Part shown: in pieces, positions 1-14,181 of the stretch
Layout: the number at the start of each line of letters is the position of its first letter
Numbering within the stretch: the first letter of the stretch is position 1
NCBI GenBank assembly: GCA_016946835.1
Contig: JACVTC010000088.1
Span: forward strand, 25,001-82,500
DNA from: Neocallimastix lanati (nom. inval.)
Lineage: Eukaryota > Neocallimastigomycota > Neocallimastigomycetes > Neocallimastigales > Neocallimastigaceae
Length of the DNA stretch: 57,500 bases
Reading direction: 5' to 3'
Notes under the pieces: model-generated
What the model was told of the DNA's origin: nothing
The model's database searches: none
The model's input: the letters and a program-made list of their open reading frames with translations, nothing else
Position numbers and translations under genes: made by a program

Positions 1-3102
<3,102 letters not shown>

Positions 3103-3232
3103 TTCAAATCAAAAAAAAAAAAAAAAAAAAAAAATACACAATAAAAAATAAAAAATAAAAAAAAAATAACAATAAAAATAAAAATAAAAGTAAAAAAAAT
3201 TTAGATTAATATATTGTTGATTCTTTTCTCCT

Positions 3233-3274
<42 letters not shown>

Positions 3275-3481
3275 TTTGTTCTTTTTTATTTATATTTTAT
3301 TTTTGGTTTATTTTTATTTCTGGTTTATTTCTATTTTCTCACTTTTTCTTTTAATAATTTTTCCTTTTTTTTTTAATATTACTTTTTACTATTATTTATA
3401 ATTATTATTATTATTAATATTATTATTTTTAATATTATTTTTCGATTTTTTTTTTTTTTTTTTTTTTTTTTATTTTTATTA

Positions 3482-3564
<83 letters not shown>

Positions 3565-4650
3565 ATTATTACTTTTTTTTATTTTTATTTTTATTTTTAC
3601 TTTGGTTGTGCTTTATTTTTTAACTTTATATATATCTAACTTATATAGGTTAAATTCAATTAAAAATAGCCTAAAATTTCCTAAAAAAGATAAATTTAAT
3701 TTATTAATAAGCATCAATAGTTTTTCTTGGGCATATTATAATATTCAATTCGATATACTCTAGTTACACAGAAAAACTTTCCTTAATTTCGTAAAAAGTA
3801 ATTATAGCATTAAAAGTTTATTGTAATATAAAATAAAAAATCTAGACTTTTTTTAATAAAAAAAAAAAAAAAAAGTCTAGATTTTTTATTTTATATTAAA
3901 AAATTTAAATATAACAATTTATGTTTCTTTTAGATATTTTTGATATTAATTTCTTAATAATTTTTTCTATTTAAATTAATGTTCATTTCTTTGGCAAAAG
4001 TTAAAATTCATTAATATATGGAAAAATGTAATGATATAAAACAAATTAATAATTTTAATATTATAAAATATATATAATGAATTATTATTCAAAATTTCAA
4101 ATAAAGAAATAAATATTATTACATTTCATTATTTAATATTTTACTATTGCTAGAACAAAAAAAATTAAAATATGTTTAAAATTAAACAAAATATTAAAAA
4201 TATATTTAATATAATTTATGCCACTTTTATATAAACGATTTATTAAGCCACTTTTTTATAAACGATTTATTAAGTACTCATTTTAATTTAGAGCTACATT
4301 TCGAAATGCAATAACTTTTAAGTAATTTTCTTGAATAATCTTTGAATAAGAATAAATATTCCTTTATTATTTAATTCTGTGGTTATTAATGAAAGAAAAG
4401 CCCAGTAAGTATGTTCTTACCTTTTTCCATTGGAAAAAAAACACATCCATTAATATTATTAATCCTAAATTTTCAATAAAATTTCAAAAGAAAAACGTAA
4501 TAGATATAACATTAATATTTTTCTAAAATTAAAAAAAGAGGTTAGTATAAATAAAATAAAAATATTTTATATTAAAATCTTTTAAATTATAAAATATACT
4601 GAAATAATCATTAAATAAATTTAACTTTAAATTATTTATTTTAATTTTTA
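3103..4650. other. Intergenic AT-rich DNA with homopolymers and a TTA microsatellite
   Basis: Region upstream of the ABC transporter start. It holds poly-A/poly-T runs (3109-3134, 3234-3269, 3447-3471) and a (TTA)n tract at about 3486-3562. A perfect hairpin at 3824-3898 is listed separately. No gene was seen. The transporter's promoter must lie in its first few hundred bases, but no recognisable element stands out. Confidence 0.6.
3824..3898. repeat. Perfect 31-bp inverted repeat (hairpin)
   Basis: Arms 3824-3854 and 3868-3898 are exact reverse complements around a 13-nt A-rich loop. The core of each arm carries the only G/C bases (TCTAGACT / AGTCTAGA). It could be a MITE-like element, a cruciform or a transcript 3' hairpin. 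There is no open reading frame. Confidence 0.85.
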
Positions 4651-4679
4651 TTTTTTCATTTGAAATAAATAAAAATTTT

Positions 4680-5650
4680 AAATGTTCATAATTTTTCTGT
4701 TATGTGTATATATAAAAATGATGGAAAAAATTTTTTAAAATAATTTTAAAAAATAAATTTAAAAATAAATTTAAATTTTAGCTAACCCTTTTACATTTAT
4801 ACTTTTATTATTATATATATATATATATTTTTTTCACTGAATGTATAATCTTATTAGATGGTATAATCTATTTTTATTAAGATATAAAATATTTTTTAAA
4901 TAGATGTAACGTGAACCTTTTTTATATATGTAATTAATTCGTAGATAAATATTATAATAATTATTTATATTATTTTATGTATATATAAAAAATTGATGTA
5001 AAAACAAATTGGTAAAATTTTTGAAAAATTGTAAAAAAATTTCAAATTAGATTTGAAAAATAAATTTAGAATATAAACATTTATACTTTTATTTTTTTAT
5101 TTAATTTTTTCCACTGAATTTATTAAATTATTGGATTGCTCAATCTCTTTTTATTAGTATTCATATTAATAAATAAAGTATAAAATATTTTTTATAGTAA
5201 TAACGTGAGCTTTTTTATATGTAAATAATTCATATATAAATGTTATAATAATTTTTTATGTTATTTCACCTATATAATAATATGTTGGAAAAAGAGACTG
5301 TAAATTTTTTTTTGAAAAATTATAACAAAATTTTAAATTAAATTTAAAAATAAAATTAAACTTTACATTTAACTTTGAATTATTTTATTTTTTTTTTATT
5401 TATTAAATTTATTATTTTATTAGATAGTTCAATCTCTTTTTATTATTATTACAATAAATAAATTAAATATAAAATTTATTTATGAAGTAACGTAAGCTTT
5501 TTTGTATGTAAATTATTCATAGATAAATGCTTTAATAATTTTTTATGTTATTTTATATACATACATAAAAAAAGATGGAAAAACAATCTATGAAATTTTT
5601 GAAAAATTATAACAAAATTTTAAATAATATATAAATCCAAAAAAAAGTAT
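4680..5650. repeat. Diverged tandem repeat, about 290-bp unit, array 1
   Basis: About 3.3 degenerate copies. The landmark TAACGTGA/TAACGTAA occurs at 4907, 5201 and 5488 (spacing 294 and 287 bp). Each is followed by a TATATGTAA block, a GATGGAAAAA-like block and a TGAAAAATTATAACAAAATTT-like block. The same landmarks occur in the array at 8455-9720 on the other side of the ankyrin gene. Confidence 0.7.
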
Positions 5651-6366
5651 TTTAAACTTTAATTTTTTTTTATTTGGATTTCTTATTCATTCTAATTTAA
5701 GATTTTATATTTCTTATATTATTTTTTTATGAAAATAAATGTAAATTTGTATTTATTTCTCTTTAATATATATAAAATAAATATAAATATAAATATGTTT
5801 TTTTTCATAACTATATAAATGAAGAATTAAATTTACTATATTTACATTTATTTATAATTTGTAAAAATATTTTTAATATTAAAAAAAATTAATAAAAAAA
5901 ATTTATATTAAAATCTTTTATTATGTTTATTTTAACAAATAATTAAATTTAAATAATTTGAATAAAAGTAATTAAAATAAATTTATAAATATATAAAAAA
6001 ATTTATTATAATAATAATTTTCTCTTAATATAATGTTAAACAATAATAAATAATTTTATTTTTTATTCAATTTTTTTATTCATATTATTATCAAAAAATT
6101 ATTACAGTAAAGTATATATTAATAATTACATTTAATTATTATTTTTAAAATATAAAATTATTTATTTTTTTTAGTTATATATGGAAGAAATTATGAAAAA
6201 ATATAAATATTATTATAATATAATGTAATAAAGTAAATTAAAAAGTACATAATATAAATAATATATTTGTTAAAATAAAATTATTATTTTAAGAATTTTA
6301 TTTATAACTTTAATATAAATTTCGTATTATAATTTATTAATAATTTATAGGAAAATATTAAAATTA
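5650..6366. other. Intergenic AT-rich DNA
   Basis: Almost pure A/T with no coding signal. It would contain the 3' untranslated region of the minus-strand ankyrin-like gene, but no distinct signal can be told from background. Confidence 0.5.
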
Positions 6367-7524
6367 TCAATTAATTGTGTCCTCATCAGAATTTTCATTT
6401 AAAAAGTTCTTTTGAAGAAGATAAACTACTGATGATGAAGTGTTATGATCATTTATTAAATTCAAAATTTCATTTTTGCTAGAATATAAATAATTAAGAA
6501 TGTAATTATTCTTTCTTAAAAATGCTTTTAATTTTAAAGTATCGTTATTTTTAATTAATTGAACCATCTTTAATTTTTTATTTTGGATTATGATTTCAAT
6601 TTCTTTAATAGCGTATTCTTTGCTAAATGGTAATATTGTATTATTGTTTATAATGAAATTGAAAAAATCGTAAAAAGTTTTTTTATTAAAATTTCTATCA
6701 AAATAGTTTAAATAAAAAAGAATAAACTCTTCAAATGAATTTGAATTTGCTGTATCATAATATTTATAAAGATATTCAACTTTTCTATAATCCTTTTTAT
6801 CTAAATATTCTAAATAAAAGTTTCTTGGAATTACTATTTTATTTTTTTCAACATTAATTATATGATTAAAATTTCTTTTTGAAATTCTTTTTCCATTCTT
6901 GTATATACTAAGAAGATTTTTAATAAAGTTAGTATCAAATACATAATTTTCTAAACACATTTTGATATACTTAAATTCAAAATTACTGAGACGTTCAATT
7001 TCAAATTTTTTTAAAGAAAATCCATTTTTTAATAAAAAATTTAATTTTTTCGTTGTTAATAATTCTTCTTCTCTTAATATCTCTAAAATATATTTATCAT
7101 TAATTTTAAAAGAAATATCTGCACCATTTTTAATTAAAAATTCAGCAGTTTGAAAATCAGAATTCTCCAATGATACTAAAAGTGGTGATTTTATACAATT
7201 ATTTATATTTATTAATTCATTTGAATTATCTACATCATTTAAATTCATTTTATCTTTGATATTGTCTTTATCATATAAATGATACGAACATTTAACTACA
7301 TAATTTAAAGTTTTATAGTTACAATTATTATAAATTAATTTTACAATTTTTAAAGAGCAATTTAAGAATAAAGCCATATTAAGTAAATCAAAATTAGTAC
7401 TATTTAAAAAATAAATAGGAATTTCTATACTATTAATAAAATCTTCTAATTTTTTAAAATTATCCATTTCGAGTATTTCTAAAACTAATTTTTGTTTTTC
7501 TGTAAGAATATCAACGGTTTGCAT
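6367..7524 (-). CDS. Ankyrin-repeat-like protein, single exon
   Basis: Intronless ORF of 385 residues, Lys/Asn/Ile-rich with the A/T-ended codons typical of low-expressed genes in this genome. Two stretches look like ankyrin helices: around residues 46-75 (NMALFLNCSLKIVKLIYNN) and 113-140 (SPLLVSLENSDFQTAEFLIK, then NGADI). A third, near residue 160 (LTTKKLNFLLKNGFSL), is weaker. The remainder has the helical, charged character of degenerate ankyrin repeats. No signal peptide or membrane segment is visible, so a cytosolic protein-binding role is inferred from the family only. The start is the first ATG of the open frame and is followed by normal coding sequence. Satellite arrays of one family lie on both sides. 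Ankyrin identity is moderately secure; the binding partner is unknown. Confidence 0.75.
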   Translation of the reverse strand: MQTVDILTEKQKLVLEILEMDNFKKLEDFINSIEIPIYFLNSTNFDLLNMALFLNCSLKIVKLIYNNCNYKTLNYVVKCSYHLYDKDNIKDKMNLNDVDNSNELININNCIKSPLLVSLENSDFQTAEFLIKNGADISFKINDKYILEILREEELLTTKKLNFLLKNGFSLKKFEIERLSNFEFKYIKMCLENYVFDTNFIKNLLSIYKNGKRISKRNFNHIINVEKNKIVIPRNFYLEYLDKKDYRKVEYLYKYYDTANSNSFEEFILFYLNYFDRNFNKKTFYDFFNFIINNNTILPFSKEYAIKEIEIIIQNKKLKMVQLIKNNDTLKLKAFLRKNNYILNYLYSSKNEILNLINDHNTSSSVVYLLQKNFLNENSDEDTIN

Positions 7525-8454
7525 TTTTTATATTATTTAAAAAATTTTATCACAACTAAATAACTAAAAAAGTTTTTTATTTCTTACAAATTTTTTTATG
7601 TATAATTTTATTATATACGATTACAATATTTAAAAATATATAAATATATAAAATTTAAATAAAAAAATTAAATTTTTTATAACATGTTAATTTTGATTAA
7701 TTTTAAATTTTTCTTTTTATTAACATTAAGATTTTTTTTTTTTTTTTAATAATATATTTATTATTAAATTAATTTTTAATTATATAAAAAGTATAAAAAT
7801 AAAGAAAATAATTTAATTAAAACTATAAATTTAATTAAAAAAACTTTATTAATTTTTTTTTATTAAATAGTAAAATTTTATATTTAATAATTTATATTTA
7901 AATATTTATATTTAATGATATTTATATATCATTTAAATTGTTATAAAAATAATTAAATAGCTAAAAAATATTAACTAAAATTATTATTTAATTTAAAACC
8001 TTATTTTTTTTAAATACTGGTACTAATGGCATATAGTTACTAGTATAAAACAAAATAATAAAATATTTTTTATAAAAATTAAAAAAAAAAATTAAAAATA
8101 ATTAAAATTTATGATTTTATTTATATAAAAGCATATTTTATAAATATCAAAAAAATTATAAATTTTTATTTTTGTTATTGACGAAAATTTAGAAAATAAT
8201 AAAAACATATTTTTATTTAAGCATCATAAAATATATATATATATAATTTTTTATTACGTCGAAAACTATATAATAAAAATTCAAATAAATAAAAGTACAT
8301 CTTTTTTTTAAATAAAAAAAATGTTAAATATGTTATATTAGTAAAATATAATATAATTATATTTAAAAAATTTTAAAGAATAAAATACAAAATATTTAAT
8401 TACTATTTTAAATAAATGATTATGTTATTATGAACTAAGTAAATTACTATTATA
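7525..8454. other. Intergenic AT-rich DNA
   Basis: Upstream region of the ankyrin-like gene. It is nearly pure A/T with homopolymers (for example T at 7733-7747) and no coding signal. Promoter elements could not be separated from the background. Confidence 0.5.
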
Positions 8455-9720
8455 TTATGTTATATATTCATTTTCTTTATTTTTTTATCTTAAAAACAAT
8501 GAAAAGTATTTTTTAATAGTTTGTCAAGTAACGTGAACACTATGTTATATGTAAAATAATCATAAATAATTTAATTAATAAATTCTTAGCATTTTATAGT
8601 TAAATACAAAAATGATGGAAAAACAACTGTAAAATCTTTGAATTAATTTATTGAAATTTCAAAATTAATTTATCAAAAAAAATAAAACTATTTTAAATCC
8701 AAATAATAACCAATTATTTTATTTTATTATGTTATATATTCATTTTTCTTTATTTTTTTTTATCTCAAAAACAATGAAAAGTATTTTTTAATAGTTTGTC
8801 AAGTAACGTGAACACTATATTATATGTAAAATAATCATAAATAATTTAATTAATAAATTCTTAGTATTTTATAGTTAAATACAAAAATGATGGAAAAAAA
8901 GATATTTAAAATCTTTGAATTAATTTATTGAAATTTCAAAATTAATTTATAAAAAAAAAATAAAATTATTTTAAATCCAAATAATAACAAAATATTTTAT
9001 TTTATTATGTTATATATTCATTTTTCTTTATTTTTTAACTCAAAATAAATGAAAAGTATTTTTTAATAGTTTGTCAAGTCACGTGAACACTATTTTATAT
9101 GTAAAATAATCATAAATAATTTAGTTAATAAATTCTTAGTATTTTATAGTTAAATACAAAAATGATGGAAAAAAAACTGTAAAATCTTTGAATTAATTTA
9201 TTGAAATTTCAAAATTAATTTATATAAAAAAAATAAAATAATTTTAAATCCAAATAATAATAAAATATTTTATTTATTTATTTTGTTTTATTATGTTATA
9301 TATTCATTTTTCTTTATTTTTTTTATCTCAAAAACAATGAAAAGTATTTTTTAATAGTTTATCAGGTAACGTGAACACTATATTATATGTAAAATAATCA
9401 TAAATAATTTAATTAATAAATTCTTATATTTTTTTTAATTAAATATAAAAATGATGGAAATTAAAACCTGTAAAATCTTTGAATTAATTTATTGAAATTT
9501 CAAAATAAATATATCAAATAAAAAAATAAAACTATCGAAAAATCCAAATAATAACCAAATATTTTATTTATTATTTTTTTTTTTTTATTATTATGTTATA
9601 TATTCATTTTTTTTTATTTTTTTTATCTCAAAAACAATGAAAAAGTATTTTTTAATAGTTTGTCAAGTAACTTGAACACTATATTATATGTAAAATAATC
9701 ATAAATATTTTTTTTTTTTT
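8455..9720. repeat. Tandem satellite, 272-300-bp unit, array 2 (4.4 copies)
   Basis: Copies begin with TTATGTTATATATTCA at 8455, 8727, 9003, 9291 and 9591, a spacing of 272, 276, 288 and 300 bp. Each full copy contains, in order: AACAATGAAAAGTATTTTTT, GTCAAGTAACGTGAACAC, TATATGTAAAATAATCATAA, AAAATGATGGAAA, TGTAAAATCTTTGAATTAAT and ATTTTAAATCCAAATAATAA. Copies are much closer to each other than to array 1, so this array is younger. The fifth copy is cut off at about 9720 by a T tract and decayed coding sequence. Confidence 0.9.
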
Positions 9721-9759
9721 TACCTTTAATATCAAAAAATAAAATTATTTTTTTTTTTT

Positions 9760-10065
9760 GTGTTACTTTATTATTAAGAATTTCAATTTTATTATTACTT
9801 TTATGAATATCGATATTGTTCAAATCAATGTATCCAGTTCGTATACTATTAATAGCATATTCATAATTATTAATGACATAGGAATCTGTAATATTGATAC
9901 ACATAATATAGTCACATTCTGATTAAGAACATATATTATAATTTTTGTTAACATTTATTTCATCTGAAACAGTAGTAATACCATCATATGTTTCAAGTGT
10001 ACATAATGACTTTCACTATTTAGTTCTTCGTTACTAGCATATAGAAATAACCTCATTTACATGAT
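9760..10065 (-). pseudogene. Decayed coding fragment, unrecognised
   Basis: The minus-strand reading is protein-like but broken. LYASNEELNSESHYVH sits in one frame. After a frame change comes YDGITTVSDEINVNKNY, then a stop at about 9926, then CINITDSYVINNYEYAINS and IRTGYIDLNNIDIHKS down to a lysine run at about 9760. The open frame continues into satellite copy 5 (to 9623), which is not real coding. Base composition is clearly less extreme than in the flanks. No domain was recognised. It may be related to the plus-strand relic next to it, but no homology between them was seen. Confidence 0.5.
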
Positions 10066-10164
10066 TTTCAAAAATACAATATGATTAACTAATAAATAAA
10101 ATATGTATAATTAAAGTAATAATAATTATATATAAATATATATATATATTTATATTTTAAAATA

Positions 10165-10920
10165 AAGATCCAATCTATAAAAATAAGGAAGGAAAATTAG
10201 TTCATACAGAAACAATTGAAGAATATACAAAAAATATTAGGACCAACTTGGTATGAGGTATCATTTTGTAACAATAATACTCTTGTTAATAGTTTAGGAT
10301 TGTATTTTGATATAACCAAGTCGAAATTAAAATAAACGAAGTGAAGAAAGAAATACAGAGAACAATAATACTATTATTTTTCATGGTAAAAATACATTAT
10401 TAGAATCGAATTATGAAATGATTAGGTCAAAAAATATTGATAATATTTATAATAAATTAAAAAAGTATAAAAAAAAAAATAAAAAAAAAAAAGTATGATT
10501 TTAACTAGTGTAACTTCAAGATTTAATCCTTGTCATAAAAGTTTAAATATTGATATAGATAATAATAATGAACCATAGTAAATATACGACTTGCATCAGG
10601 AAGATTTATTAAAATAAAAGAAGATTTTAAAAACTTACCATCTAATATATCTAAATACAGTTCAATTAGAGCTTGTAAAGGACATAATGTCGTATGTAGT
10701 GCAATTATTACTTCATCGTTTGCAAAACAATACAGTATTACTGATAATAATGGAGTTACGCATATACAAACTTACAGACAAGTGAAGGATTACCTGATAT
10801 GGAAACCCAGGATATTTCCAATACAATGGAAATTGCTAATTCCTTAATTGATTCCCGTAGTATTACTCAAATATTTTCTAATTCCATTATACAAATTCGT
10901 TAAAAAAAAATCCATTATTT
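10165..10920 (+). pseudogene. Decayed coding sequence, unrecognised, multiple frameshifts
   Basis: Protein-like stretches follow each other in changing frames: KEGKLVHTETIEEYTKNI, then LGPTWYEVSFCNNNTLVNS, then from about 10497 ILTSVTSRFNPCHKSLNI. From about 10578 comes IRLASGRFIKIKEDFKNLP followed by ACKGHNVVCSAIITSSFAK. A final piece, PDMETQDISNTMEIANSLI, ends with a stop at about 10904. Stops at 10336 and 10577 and at least three frame changes show that it is dead. Base composition is gene-like. The family is not recognised. The pieces may derive from one ancestral protein of about 230 residues. Confidence 0.55.
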
Positions 10921-11739
10921 TACAACACACAAAAGGTAGGATCTGTAACTGATGAATACGGTTAGTTTACATATTGATGAATATTTATAACAATTTATAG
11001 TTTTTTACATTATATTGAATTATATAGTTAAATAGTTAAAAGGAAAAAATATAATGTAATTAATATAATTATAATTATAATTATTAATATATTAATATAA
11101 ATAAAGAGAAAGGAAAATAAAATTATTTATATATATTACCCTATATATATTTAAAAAATAATTATAAAGATAAAAAATTTTTAATAATAAATATATAAAT
11201 TAGAAACAATGTTGTCATTATTAATAAAATATCATTCTTTTTATATTTCTTTAATAATTACCTAATAATGTAGGTTATTTTACTTTATACAAAAAAAAAT
11301 AATAACTATAATAATAATTTATATATTTTATTTTATTTTTTATATTATTTTATTTTTTTTTTCTTTTTACTATATTTTAAAAAGCTTTATTAAATATAAT
11401 GTGCATATTTTCTATATACATGAAAATTTTTTGATTAAGGAATACAAATATCTTATTTAAATAATATTTTTATATTTCTTTTTAAAAATCCATTAGATAT
11501 AATATAAAAGAAAAAAAAATTTTTTTTTTTTTTTTTTGTTTTTTTTTTAAATTGATGGATTTATATATAATACATATATAATTGATAATCTAATTTTTTT
11601 TTTTTTTTTGTTTCTTTTTTTTTTTTTTTTTTTTTTTTTTGTACTTTAATTTTTAATTACCATCTTCAATTAGAAGCTTGTTTTTAATTGTTATTTTTCT
11701 TTCATTTTAATTTTTTTTTTTTTTTTTTTTGAACTTCCT
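10921..11739. other. Intergenic AT-rich DNA with long poly-T tracts
   Basis: Region 3' of the minus-strand esterase gene. T-runs at about 11520-11537, 11597-11609, 11617-11640 and 11710-11730 would read as A-runs in the transcript and fall where its 3' untranslated region and poly-A signal should be. No gene was seen. Confidence 0.6.
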
Positions 11740-14181
11740 TTAATTCCAAATATTAAGTTCTTCAATTTTTTTAGCTAATTCATTAGCAAGAGCAATATGT
11801 GAATTTATACTTGGATGTCCGTAAAATCCGGCTCCATTCTTTTCAATATCTTCTTCATTTAAGGCATAAGAATTAACCTTTTCATCACCGGTTTCTTCAA
11901 CGTATTCTTTAACGGCTTTTTCAACTTCTGGATAAAGGTATTGTCCCATAATACCTAAAGTACAAAGAATTTCGGCTTCTGGATGATCTGCTCTAATTTG
12001 GGAAATAAACGATTTGTAAGCAGTAACGAAATTGGCTTTTTCTTCTTCAAGAACATCATTATCACTGATACCATAGAAATAGAAGGAATCATTAGTACCA
12101 AGATTAACAATAACAAGATCTGGTTCAAATTCACTAGGATCCCAATCTATTGAACTCATAGCAACGGTAGTATTTTCTGGATGATCTCTATTCCAATTTA
12201 GATGACCAAGCTTATCATAAATCAATGGAACAATATTCTTATCAACGGTTCTTGGTTCACGATAAACACCAAATCCTCCAAATCCAAAAATACTATAATC
12301 AGCATCAAAGATTTGTGCTAATTTTAAGGCATAAGAATTTGAACCATCAGCTGAAGTACTTGGATATTCACAATCTTTTAATAAAGCTCCAACACCAGTT
12401 GTAATGGAATCTCCAATAATTTCGATTTTCTTATCTTTTGGTGCTGTTGGTGTGACCGTTTCAGAATCGGTTTTAATTTCATCAATGAAAATAGATCCAT
12501 CTTGACATTCCGATGTTTTCATTAAATGAATAGTGTGTTCACCAGCTTCATCAAATTCAACATTTAATTCCATAGTACTTTCAGTTGTAACTGTATCAAC
12601 GACGACTTCATCATCACCGTAAATTAAAATACGAGCTGGACTATCGTCACCGGATGAACCATAAACACTATCGGTTGAAACAACGACCGAAGCACTTTGA
12701 CCATTTATTTTAAATTCAATACCTGAATCTGTATGACAAACCCATAAAGATCCATCAATATATTTAGTTCTACCAATTAGTTTGACATTTTCTTTAGTTG
12801 GTTCAAATTTATTCAATTCCGATTGTACTGATTCAGTTTCTTCTTCACTAGTTTTACTTCCTTCATCTTCTTCAGTAAATTCACTATCTTCATCTTCATT
12901 AGTAATTTCATTACCTTTAACTTCTTCAGTAATTTCATTAATTTCATCTTCTTCAGTAAATTCACTATCTTCATCTTCTTTAGTAATTTCACTAACTTCA
13001 TCTTCTTCGGTGATTTCACTACCTTCATCTTCATTTTCTAAATCAGGAATCCATCCATAAAGTTCTTCAATTTTTTTAGATAATTCATTAGCAAGAGCAA
13101 TATGTGAATTTATACTTGGATGTCCATAAAATCCGGCTCCATTCTTTTCAATATCTTCTTCATTTAAGGCATAAGAATTAACCTTTTCATCACCGGTTTC
13201 TTCAACGTATTCTTTAACGGCTTTTTCAACTTCTGGATAAAGGTATTGTCCCATAATACCTAAAGTACAAAGAATTTCGGCTTCTGGATGATCTGCTCTA
13301 ATTTGGGAAATAAACGATTTGTAAGCAGTAACGAAATTGGCTTTTTCTTCTTCAAGAACATCATTATCACTGATACCATAGAAATAGAAGGAATCATTAG
13401 TACCAAGATTAACAATAACAAGATCTGGTTCAAATTCACTAGGATCCCAATCTATTGAACTCATGGCAATGGTAGTATTTTCTGGATGATCTCTATTCCA
13501 ATTTAGATGACCAAGCTTATCATAAATCAATGGAACAATATTCTTATCAACGGTTCTTGGTTCACGATAAACACCAAATCCTCCAAATCCAAAAATACTA
13601 TAATCAGCATCAAATATTTGTGCTAATTTTAAGGCATAAGAATTTGAACCATCAGCTGAAGTACTTGGATATTCACAATCTTTTAATAAGGCTCCAACAC
13701 CAGTTGTAATGGAATCTCCAATAATTTCGATTTTCTTATCTTTTGGTGCTGTTGGTGTGACCGTTTCAGAATCGGTTTTAATTTCATCAATGAAAATAGA
13801 TCCATCTTGACATTCCGATGTTTTCATTAAATGAATAGTGTGTTCACCAGCTTCATCAAATTCAACATTTAATTCCATAGTACTTTCAGTTGTAACTGTA
13901 TCAACGACGACTTCATCATCACCGTAAATTAAAATACGAGCTGGACTATCGTCACCAGATGAACCATAAACACTATCGGTTGAAACAACGACCGAAGCAC
14001 TTTTACCATTTATTTTAAATTCAATACCTGAATCAGTATGACAAACCCATAAAGATCCATCAATATATTTAGTTCTACCAATTAGTTTGACATTTTCTTT
14101 GGTTGGTTCGAATGAATTTAATACAGGTATTGCTGAAACCAAACCCGCAATTGCTACAAATAATAATAAAGCAAATTTCAT
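11740..14181 (-). CDS. Secreted carbohydrate esterase with two tandem CE2/SGNH domains
   Basis: Predicted deacetylase of plant polysaccharides (acetylxylan or acetylmannan), secreted by an N-terminal signal peptide (residues 1-17, MKFALLLFVAIAGLVSA). Each of two domains (about 24-380 and 459-813) has the CE2 order: a jelly-roll start (FEPTKENVKLIGRTKYIDG) and then an SGNH hydrolase. The hydrolase shows GDSITTGVG (Ser157/Ser592), LGTND (Asn262/Asn697) and GHPSINSH (His354/His789). The domains repeat with a period of 435 residues (1305 bp) and differ by only a handful of residues. The linker (about 382-458) is an acidic repeat of E/D, S/N, E-I/F-T-E-E units. There is no fungal dockerin and no carbohydrate-binding module, unlike the other wall enzymes here, so a free enzyme is inferred. 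Single exon; the start is fixed by the signal peptide. Family confidence is high; substrate is inferred. Confidence 0.9.
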   Translation of the reverse strand: MKFALLLFVAIAGLVSAIPVLNSFEPTKENVKLIGRTKYIDGSLWVCHTDSGIEFKINGKSASVVVSTDSVYGSSGDDSPARILIYGDDEVVVDTVTTESTMELNVEFDEAGEHTIHLMKTSECQDGSIFIDEIKTDSETVTPTAPKDKKIEIIGDSITTGVGALLKDCEYPSTSADGSNSYALKLAQIFDADYSIFGFGGFGVYREPRTVDKNIVPLIYDKLGHLNWNRDHPENTTIAMSSIDWDPSEFEPDLVIVNLGTNDSFYFYGISDNDVLEEEKANFVTAYKSFISQIRADHPEAEILCTLGIMGQYLYPEVEKAVKEYVEETGDEKVNSYALNEEDIEKNGAGFYGHPSINSHIALANELSKKIEELYGWIPDLENEDEGSEITEEDEVSEITKEDEDSEFTEEDEINEITEEVKGNEITNEDEDSEFTEEDEGSKTSEEETESVQSELNKFEPTKENVKLIGRTKYIDGSLWVCHTDSGIEFKINGQSASVVVSTDSVYGSSGDDSPARILIYGDDEVVVDTVTTESTMELNVEFDEAGEHTIHLMKTSECQDGSIFIDEIKTDSETVTPTAPKDKKIEIIGDSITTGVGALLKDCEYPSTSADGSNSYALKLAQIFDADYSIFGFGGFGVYREPRTVDKNIVPLIYDKLGHLNWNRDHPENTTVAMSSIDWDPSEFEPDLVIVNLGTNDSFYFYGISDNDVLEEEKANFVTAYKSFISQIRADHPEAEILCTLGIMGQYLYPEVEKAVKEYVEETGDEKVNSYALNEEDIEKNGAGFYGHPSINSHIALANELAKKIEELNIWN
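12790..13040 (-). repeat. Acidic linker repeat inside the esterase
   Basis: This segment between the two CE2 domains encodes about eight degenerate copies of a 10-residue unit (consensus roughly EDEGSEITEE). At DNA level it is a 30-bp tandem repeat of ATCTTCTTCAGTAATTTCAC type on the plus strand. It is a likely flexible, highly charged spacer and a spot prone to length change. Confidence 0.8.

Noticed and set aside
7733-7747. T-run upstream of the ankyrin gene as a promoter element
   Set aside because: Runs of this length are everywhere in the intergenic DNA, so position alone carries no information.
9623-9904. 93-codon minus-strand ORF as an intact gene
   Set aside because: It is a chimera: the N-terminal part belongs to a decayed gene with an in-frame stop just upstream, and the C-terminal part is satellite copy 5 plus an A-run.
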